A stretch of 64,000 nt of DNA, taken from positions 3,205,364 through 3,269,363 of the forward strand of contig OX393564.1 of assembly GCA_947652115.1 (NCBI GenBank). The letters are read 5' to 3'. The notes beneath the pieces are model-generated. The model saw only the letters and a list, made by a program, of their open reading frames with translations. It had not been told where the DNA came from and searched no databases. This stretch comes from Blastomussa wellsi. Lineage: Eukaryota > Cnidaria > Anthozoa > Scleractinia > Plerogyridae. Every line of letters begins with the position of its first letter. Position 1 is the stretch's first letter. The translations under genes were made by a program, and so were the position numbers. Below, one piece after another: positions 58,208 through 64,000 of the stretch.

Positions 58208-59643
58208 GAAATACCGGTGCGATACTCAACCAACTGAGCTATGAAGTCACACATTGGATGCAGAGGATCTCAATAAACTGACCTCGCTCCCAATGTGTGG
58301 CTTCATAGATCAGTTGGTAGAGCTTCGCACCAGTGTTTGCGGAGGTCAGGCTTCTTTATTCCAATTTCTTAAATTGGAAATTCACTGCGAAGATCATCTC
58401 CCACTTTCATCTTCATCCACAGTTCACGTATGAGCTATTTCAGATACTTCATATCAATGTTTGAAAAAAAAAAAAAGAATTACAGCTCACCGTAACTTCT
58501 GGTTTTCACAGAACTGGTGTGCAAATGTAAGAAAGGATACAGCTATAGTTTCGCTGCATGACGATTCACACTCACCAACAAGATTCAGGTAACTGGCTTG
58601 TCGTTTCTAAACGACAATTTTAACAAAACAAGATGCATATGCGTGTTTAAATAAAGTTTTACTACTACTACTACTTCTTCTGACACTCTCGTCCCCAGAG
58701 GCCGCAATCCTTTTGGTCAGCACCAAGAATTGGGAGCATGCGCAGTGAACTAGTTTTGTAGTTTTCAGCCACTCATTCGCTCCCGCTACTACGTGCGCAG
58801 GCTAATGAATCGCGGACTTCCGGTTTTGGAGGCAGCCAGAAGTCGCGATTCTTGGTGCTGACCAAAAGGAGCGTGGCCTCTGGGGACGAGAATGTTTTCG
58901 TTTATGTCGTTGCCGCCTCATTCCTTATGAACTGGCAAAGTTGCATTGAATGGTGAATGCACAAGTTTACTCTGTAAAATATGGAGTTTGGAATGCCAGT
59001 GTTTTTCTAAACAATATTGCAACAATGGCATGGGCTAATTAACCAATTTGTTCGCTCCCTCGTATGCGCCTAACATCGCTGCGATTTGCTGTAGAACGTA
59101 AAAAACAACAAAGCCGGAATTACAACTCTGGCATTTCCTTTGGAAAGGCCGAGTTATTACTGAAAGAATATTAACAGAAGTATGTGTAGTGACGCCGCTA
59201 GGTACCGGAAGTTGAATTTCAATTTCAGTTTTCGTCCGTTGGATGGACCCTTTGTACTTTTAAAACCAATTGATACTCACTTTTGATGGTAAAATTGCCC
59301 TGATGTGTCGTACTGTAGCCTTCACATAAAACCCATCGAGACCTACATTCAAAGGTTGACTGTGAAAATTAATTGACCCGTAATTTCAGAGATTACGGGA
59401 ATGAGGTGGGGTGGGGGGGGGGACACAGTTTGAATGAACTCTTTATCCAATGGGATGTACAGTAGCTATAACCATTAACATTTTTTGGTGGATAGGTTTT
59501 CAGATGTTTGCATTAACAATCATTTTCACTTATACTCTTGCAGAGTTCTGGGCTCCCTGTCTAACTTGCCAGCATTCGCAGAAGCATTCCAGTGCCCTAC
59601 AAACAGCTACATGAATCCTTCTCACAAATGTCGCATTTGGTAG
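46579..59643 (+). CDS. Neprilysin/ECE-family M13 zinc metallopeptidase, complete, 17 exons, 782 aa
   Basis: Exons: 46579-47373, 47514-47573, 48148-48264, 48830-48916, 50237-50376, 50820-51042, 51980-52078, 52564-52641, 53035-53138, 54046-54104, 54363-54414, 54540-54607, 56009-56136, 56579-56644, 57940-58035, 58512-58588, 59544-59643. All are GT-AG with continuous phase. It is a type II membrane ectoenzyme: about 70 cytoplasmic residues, membrane anchor at about 72-94, then the ectodomain. Landmarks: [12 protein letters not shown], the substrate-binding VNAYY (576-580), FPAGILQAP, the zinc site HELSH (618-622), the third ligand E679 in GENIAD with D683, and the conserved end [13 protein letters not shown] with the terminal CxxW. 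Family members degrade or process peptide hormones at the cell surface. The end NSYMNP..KCRIW is closest to neprilysin, but the choice between neprilysin-like and ECE-like is open. Usual length is 750-770. ATTAAA at 59679 is a possible poly(A) signal. Confidence 0.95.
49304..49580. repeat. Possible MITE in M13 intron 4
   Basis: AACCTGCGATCATGCC near 49304 and CCTGATCGCGGGTTA near 49565 are inverted and resemble the 24723 hairpin. A GAGGGCATGAT inner mirror is also present. Boundaries uncertain. Confidence 0.4.
51069..51410. mobile_element. Decayed outer element disrupted by a second MITE
   Basis: GTCCTCTTCGCAGACGT before, and CGCAGACTTCTTTTGACTCG to CGACTGCGTAGGAGGATA after, the 51085-51327 MITE look like the two parts of one element with TAGCCTCC/GGAGGCTA-type ends. 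The outer copy also contains ACGCAATCTTCC / TTATTGCGTGAC mirror sequences. Confidence 0.45.
51085..51327. mobile_element. MITE family M, copy 1 (M13 intron 6)
   Basis: The ends CATTCTCGTCCCCAGAGGCC and GGCCTCTGGGGACGAGAATG are perfect inverted repeats, with arms extending through GCGATCCTTTTGGTC. CGCAGACGT / CGCAGACTT flank it, a 9-bp target duplication with one mismatch. It starts 42 bases after the exon 6 donor. Copies 2 and 3 are at 55342 and 58684. Confidence 0.8.
52255..52440 (+). mobile_element. SINE fragment of the 36.7 kb family, M13 intron 7
   Basis: GCGTTGTGGTGTTGAGCAAG, CCAGGAGTACAACTGTGTAC, CGAATTTAATGCTGGGGGTA and GATGGACTAGCATCCC match the minus-strand SINE at 36666 in opposite orientation. 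The tRNA-like head is missing or decayed. Confidence 0.65.
52740..53001 (+). mobile_element. Probable LINE 3' end with (GAT)n tail
   Basis: The stretch ends TCGTGTTTAAATAAAGGAT followed by (GAT)n. CGTGTTTAAATAAA also occurs at the end of the LINE fragment at 25280 and at 58638, each with a different simple tail. No coding part was recognised here. In M13 intron 8. Confidence 0.5.
53340..53545. repeat. Dispersed repeat related to the 3.2-3.6 kb element
   Basis: GCGCGAACGGCAGCGCAAAC and CGTTTGCCGTTTGCGGTTCA resemble the subterminal GCGGTTTGCGGT motifs of the element at 3160-3583. Ends not defined. In M13 intron 9. Confidence 0.35.
55065..55257. mobile_element. MITE with TTA target duplication (PIF/Harbinger-like), second full copy
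   Basis: GGGCCTGATTACATGGACCG and CGGCTCATATAATCAGGCCC match the 30663 element. TTA flanks both ends (55065-55067, 55255-55257). In M13 intron 12. Confidence 0.8.
55342..55574. mobile_element. MITE family M, copy 2 (M13 intron 12)
   Basis: Same ends as 51085-51327 and the same central blocks (GACTGATTGTCGAATCTGAC, GAGTACTCTGCGCATGCTCA). Lies within the same intron as the Harbinger-like MITE. Confidence 0.8.
58060..58465. mobile_element. Head-to-head pair of tRNA-derived SINEs in M13 intron 15
   Basis: The left copy (about 58060-58255) is on the minus strand, with tRNA-like ends GGGATTCGAACCCGTGACC and CAACTGAGCTATGAAGTC. The right copy (about 58290-58465) is on the plus strand with GGCTTCATAGATCAGTTGG. 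It lacks the B box, running directly from GCGGAGGTC to AGGCTTCTTTATTCC. CACATTGG / CCAATGTGTGG sit between the heads, and the pair could fold into a long hairpin in the pre-mRNA. Confidence 0.8.
58684..58894. mobile_element. MITE family M, copy 3 (M13 intron 16)
   Basis: CTCGTCCCCAGAGGCCGCAA and CCTCTGGGGACGAGAATG ends, with TTTTGGTCAGCACCAAGAA and its inverse. The centre is shorter and more diverged than in copies 1 and 2. Confidence 0.8.
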
Positions 59644-59900
59644 AAGCTAGGATTTTGTTTAAAAACATAACCAACCTAATTAAAACTTTCGTCTTTGAAA
59701 ATGAGTTATGACAAGTTAGTACCTACATGTAGACCAGTCGCCATAACTCGTCAGCAAGGTACCCTTGGGTCAGGTAGTGCTTTCATGAGATCTTACATGA
59801 ATTGCTCACGTCAATTTCCATAGAAAGAGAAAACATGCAACAAGCACCAAGCATGGGAAGATGTGTAGCTGGTACAAAGGGCACAAAAACATCCCCGCCC

Positions 59901-60330
59901 CAGGGCTCAACACTAACTTTTCAACTTACTAGCCTAGTGGCTAGTGACAACTTAGATGTTACTAGCCCCCAAAAACAAATTACTAGCCCAGCGCTGAAGT
60001 TGGCTTGGTCCATTTACAGCAGAGACAGCAAGACTTGAAACCACAATGCAGGCAATTCTCTTGATTTCATAATTTAAAGAAATATTCCAGTTCCAATAAC
60101 AAAACAATAACTTTTGTGGCACATGGCCTGGTGAATGAAATTAAATGAAATTCTGACCTAGTTTCCGAGAAAACTGTTTGTCTTGCTTGAGGAAAGACAG
60201 AAACTTCTTCGGCCAATTTCATTTTGTTTACTAGCTAGCCAAAGTGGCCAGTGGAAATCGAAAACCTACTAACCAAAACTAAATTTCTACTAGTCTGTGG
60301 CTAGTTGGCTACCGTTAGTGTCGAGCCCTG
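59901..60330. mobile_element. hAT-like MITE, 430 bp
   Basis: CAGGGCTCAACACTAAC at the left and GTTAGTGTCGAGCCCTG at the right are inverted with one mismatch. The inside is rich in ACTAGCC / GGCTAGT. CGCCC is found outside both ends, possibly part of an imperfect target duplication. Located 257 bases beyond the M13 stop. Confidence 0.65.
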
Positions 60331-60719
60331 CGCCCTCACTGTACTAAGTGTGGGAAAACATTTAACACAGTCAGGAGAACAAGTGACAGTTCTGGCAAAC
60401 TAGCGTTAGCACTCGTAAATACTCTGCACGAGCAAACACATCATTGCTGAGCAACTTCAGGCACAAACACTGCCGGTTCAATCTGATCTCAGGGAGGGAA
60501 TTTCATCATAAACTGTCCCCTCCCCCCCTTTTTAATATTTTCTGGTGTGATTTTATTGTTCTAGAATTTGGCAAAAAGCTAAATTATATTACAGTGGGTC
60601 AGACTCAAATTATTATTAGTATTATCATATTTTACCAGATAGTTGTAAGATTTACATGTTCATTTGTATGAAAAGTACTTAATTAAGTGTATTATTATAA
60701 TTTATTATTATTATTGTTA

Positions 60720-60764
<45 letters not shown>

Positions 60765-62088
60765 GTTGTTATTAACATTGGAAACAGGTCTTAAACATTG
60801 TGTTCTTTTAAAATTTCAGTCTGACTGTTATATTACATTGCTCCTGCTTCTGCTGCAGGTTGACGCTCAAGTCTTAAGAGCATTAATTTGCTATTGAATT
60901 TCCTATATTATTAATAATGATGATGATAGCTAAGAACTAGAAGAAGTTTGCTTTTCATCTTGAAGGTGGCTGTTAAGGGGGAAGACCCCTAACTACCAAA
61001 CAGTCACTATGGATAATTAATAATTAAAATTAAAATATTTCAACAGGAAGCCTACTTCACCATAAGGTGCTCTTCAGTACGGCCCTGCAAAATAAATGCT
61101 AAAAAGAAAACTAAAAGTTGAATTGACTTCTAACCATCAAATCTTGGGTTCCCTTTCAATCCTGGGATTCTTTTTTTGTCATGTTTGTTCTTTGGAGGCT
61201 GCTTTCACTTTTGGCAGTTGTGACCATATCATTTTGAAAGTCATGTGACCATGAGAACACTAAAATATTAAAAACTCGCTCATTTTACATTTTTCTCTGA
61301 TGAAACAAAAAATCAATGGATGGAGTGCATTCAAAATCTGTAGTATGGATTTATTGAAATTCAAATTCTGAAAAGTTATGATGCATTTTATGACATTATA
61401 GCTTTTTACCTAGCGAGAGAAAATCACAACAAATCCCTTCTACTGGTGTTTTTGTAGTTAGGGCTCTCTCCCCTTTAATGATGAGAAAAAGGTATAACAT
61501 AACATATAAGATTTACATATTGAATCAAAATAAAGCGATAAAACTATACAACCAGGGTACAATATTGGACGAAATTAAGTGGCATGGTTCAGCATGCCAC
61601 TCTGATACGACTATGACGGAACTTGTTTCTTTCCACTCAGTTGGTTAAAATAAATTAATGGTGCTATCAGAGTTATGTGTCTTGCATACAACATAATATG
61701 TTTTACCATAACTGCAAAAATTCATCGAAACATGATGACGTAGTATGACGCCATCACGCACACTTCAGTTGAAAACTATCAAAAACAACTTCAATCACTC
61801 AAACTGTTTACGCCCTCCGGTGCTGTTAGTTCTCAGAAATACGGGGGGGGGATCATCCAATTCGTTTTCAAGACAAACATGGATCGGGATTGAATTAACT
61901 GTGAAGGGAAATCTCCAAAGTTTGACGTGAAACTCGTTGAAGGGATCGCCAGTTTATTTTTGCCATGTTCTGCCGAGGTACAGCGAGTCCATGGACAGAA
62001 CTTTGTATTAATTCATCTGGTTTTCGAGAATTTCAGAATGGAATAAAGGTTAGTTGTTAAAATTCTGTTTCTACAGTTTGGCCTTGAG
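60331..62088. other. Spacer, no gene recognised
   Basis: AT-rich, with a (TTA)n microsatellite at about 60690-60775. A reading frame at 61965-62048 that ends at a GTTAGT donor could be a first exon on the plus strand but has no support. TTTATT at 61953-61958 could serve as a minus-strand poly(A) signal for the gene at 62089. Confidence 0.4.
60690..60775. repeat. (TTA)n microsatellite
   Basis: About 25 nearly uninterrupted TTA units, with TTG variants at the right end. Confidence 0.95.
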
Positions 62089-62527
62089 TTACTTTATGTA
62101 ATTAATTTGAAGTTTGTGGTTCTGCAAGTTTCGAAACGGTTCGCGGCGGCCTCGTGAGCCAACACCAAATTTGACAATGTGATGAAGAAATTCTTGGTCG
62201 ATTACAGGACGTACCACAACAAGCTCACATCTATTTGTTAATTTACCCCAGCCAGGGCCAAGCCAGAGGCTCATCTATAAAATGCATGACCAAGATAGAA
62301 GTTAAATGCTGTACCCAACCTACCCAGACTAAATATACTAAAATATGACCCCTTGTACCATCCCCCCCAATATTAATAGTACATACCGGTACTTGGCATT
62401 GAAGCAACCCTAACCTGAAAATAATCAGTCTCTTCAAACCTGGCCCTTGGCCAGTTGATAAGGATGGCAACTGACATGGCCCACCAGCTTGCTGGATTCG
62501 TAGCCTTGACTGACAACCTCTGATGTT
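62089..62527 (-). CDS. Last two exons of an unrecognised gene
   Basis: In transcript order: 62527-62415, then 62274-62089. The first exon follows a CCACAATTCCACAG acceptor and reads HQRLSVKATNPASWWAMSVA then ILINWPRARFEETDYFQ to a GTTAGG donor in phase 0. The second follows ATTTTATAG and reads MSLWLGPGWGKLTNRCELVV then VRPVIDQEFLHHIVKFGVGS and on to TAA at 62091-62089. Both frames are open, the phases agree, and an AATAAA on the minus strand follows at 61958. I do not recognise the protein; the tail has no obvious membrane segment and is basic near its end. Upstream exons would lie between 62530 and 63050 or inside the neighbouring gene's region and were not found with confidence. Confidence 0.45.
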
Positions 62528-63050
62528 CTGTGGAATTGTGGTGGCAAATTAACATCATTTAGCAACCAATTTTCTTTCATTTGCTGCAATAATCATGTAA
62601 TTTTAGTGAAACTCCAGATTTTAATACATATCCCAATCTGCTACAAAAAACCTGCTGATTCCATCCTGTACTGTTTGGAGATTCTGCATTTATGATGATG
62701 GTTTGGTGATGGGAACGCATAGTATCGTATTGTAAGGTTGAAGTAATGCCATTCGAGTGTACATTGTCATTCGTATAAAAAGCAAATGACTAACCCATAT
62801 TGCAAACAAAATCCACGTTTCTTTCTCCAATTTTTCACTTTCACAGAAATATTTCTTCATTCCCAGAGACCCTGGGAACGAGGTTGACAGTCACCTCCCT
62901 CCTTGAACGTTTACAAGTTTAGCTTGCATTTTTTAGTTCAACCAAAGTCATACGGTTATTTACCAAAAGTTCAACTTGAATTGAACACGTATAGGCGATA
63001 TTGCCAATCTTTTTGCCATTTGTGACTGTGTGTAGTCGACGTTCGATTCT

Positions 63051-63374
63051 TTAATTGCTTTCTTTTTTCGTGAGGATCCTATTTTTTCTTAACTTCATCC
63101 ATGCTCTCCACTGAAACATTTCCCTGTACGTCTTCATTGAGAAATAAAGTGTACCAACAACAGCACAAGTTCCAAAACAGTAACCGGCGACCGTCCACAC
63201 ATCCACAAGGCGATTAACCCGCTGTACATCGGGCCATACGTCAACATCTGCCATGTTCTTAACTTTACTGGCTGCACCGCCGAGAACATTCGCGTAAGAC
63301 AATAGAATATTTCTATCCTTTTTGCCTTCTTCTTCAAGCACACCTTCGAGAAAGGTTTTGTCTTCGTCCTCCAT
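63051..63374 (-). CDS. Small membrane protein, single exon, 107 aa, not recognised
   Basis: The frame runs from ATG at 63374 (context CAAAATGG, a good Kozak match) to TAA. The N-terminal part is acidic and helical (MEDEDKTFLEGVLEEEGKKD). Then comes a hydrophobic stretch, WTVAGYCFGTCAVVGTLYF, at about residues 60-78, which can span a membrane. The end is basic (WMKLRKNRILTKKE). Codon use and composition look like a real gene and the frame is intact, but I cannot name the family. It has the shape of a small single-pass organelle or ER protein. It lies upstream of, and on the same strand as, the exons at 62089-62527; whether they belong together is unclear because this frame has its own stop. 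Confidence 0.55.
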   Translation of the reverse strand: MEDEDKTFLEGVLEEEGKKDRNILLSYANVLGGAASKVKNMADVDVWPDVQRVNRLVDVWTVAGYCFGTCAVVGTLYFSMKTYREMFQWRAWMKLRKNRILTKKESN

Positions 63375-63579
63375 TTTGGATTAGTGCAAAATGCGAGAGA
63401 CTAGAACCGAATGTCGCGCTTGACACAACCCGGTTTGTCACGCAAGCCCGATCGTAAGTCACGCCATGAATGAGATGATCATGTTTGCTGTTTAAAGACT
63501 AAACCTACTTATTTTTCTAAAAGCTTTTTTGAGCTGTTTACTGTCTAGAGCTACACCCCATTGACACCCTTTAATGCCG

Positions 63580-63720
63580 ACAGTCGGCCTTCTACGCACG
63601 AGCAGGGGGGAACGCCAGACTTTCTCAAAAGTCGTTCGTCGACTTGTAGGTAAGTGTAGGGTCTTTGGGAGGAACGCGTGATGAACCCAAAAAGCATCGA
63701 TCTGCGCAGGAGGCTAGTAG
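63580..63720. repeat. Fragment of the GGAGGCTA-ended element family
   Basis: GGCCTTCTACGCACGAGCAG at the left and ATCTGCGCAGGAGGCTAG at the right resemble the ends of the 33675 element, with GGAACGCGTGATGAACCC inside. Boundaries and target duplication unclear. The rest of 63375-64000 shows no gene. Confidence 0.4.
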
Positions 63721-64000
63721 ACAATTTGCACAGACGCTTTTACTCTTCACGTTTTTTTTAGTTTCCCTTTGCTGTACGAAAAGGGTAATTGCCTGGTAAC
63801 TGATAGAATGCAAATATTGGGTTTTAATGAAAACTGGTCTTGAGTTTTGATTGGTATGCAGGCCATGATGTAATTGCTCTTTACATTATTCCACGTCATA
63901 TCATAAGCCCAATTATGGACGCGTTTTGATTGGCTCCTTCTATGATCTATTAAAGGACACACGCAGTGCTGAGTGGAAGTTTATATTTTATTTCTTTATT

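Noticed and set aside
61965..62048. Possible plus-strand first exon (MFCRGTASPWTELCINSSGF..) ending at GTTAGT
   Set aside because: No following exon in phase was seen, and the minus-strand exons at 62089 and above explain the area better.

Overview
The window is eukaryotic, intron-rich, AT-rich DNA crowded with short non-autonomous transposons. The gene content is animal. The spacing (2-17 kb genes, introns of 100-3,500 bases) and the tRNA-derived SINE with a GGCTTCATAGCTCAGTTGG head fit an anthozoan cnidarian, most likely a stony coral. The organism call is inference from repeat style and protein divergence; no species-specific marker was seen.

Layout, left to right. (1) 1-3.7 kb: the last two exons of an unidentified plus-strand gene, whose final intron is filled by a 9-bp minisatellite of about 2.7 kb that changes strand twice. 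(2) 7.0-16.3 kb: a complete plus-strand calsyntenin gene of eight exons, with signal peptide, three cadherin-type repeats, LamG-like domain, membrane segment and a W-acidic cytoplasmic tail. (3) 20.1-23.8 kb: a complete four-exon histidine acid phosphatase of the 2-phosphoxylose phosphatase (PXYLP1) type. (4) 27.7-30.1 kb: a complete three-exon minus-strand EF-hand gene of the EFHD1/EFHD2 (swiprosin) family. (5) 31-34.5 kb: a transposon-rich stretch. (6) 34.9-39.8 kb and 42.1-45.3 kb: two tandem minus-strand copies of a PRXL2B-type peroxiredoxin-like gene. Each has an in-frame UGA exactly at the first redox cysteine (U-Q-L-C) and a SECIS-like hairpin in the 3' UTR, so both read as selenoprotein U genes. 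(7) 46.6-59.6 kb: a complete 17-exon plus-strand M13 zinc metallopeptidase (neprilysin/ECE family). (8) 62.1-63.4 kb: two minus-strand exons of an unrecognised protein and a small single-exon membrane-protein gene.

The genes have no evident common pathway; they are ordinary independent metazoan loci. The most interesting item is the duplicated UGA-containing PRXL2B pair. Next come a family of elements ending in TAGCCTCC..GGAGGCTA with 9-bp target duplications, one of which has its empty site visible in the other gene copy, and a calsyntenin with one more cadherin repeat than the vertebrate proteins. Exon joins were deduced by eye from splice signals, reading frame and remembered family sequences; no search was run.
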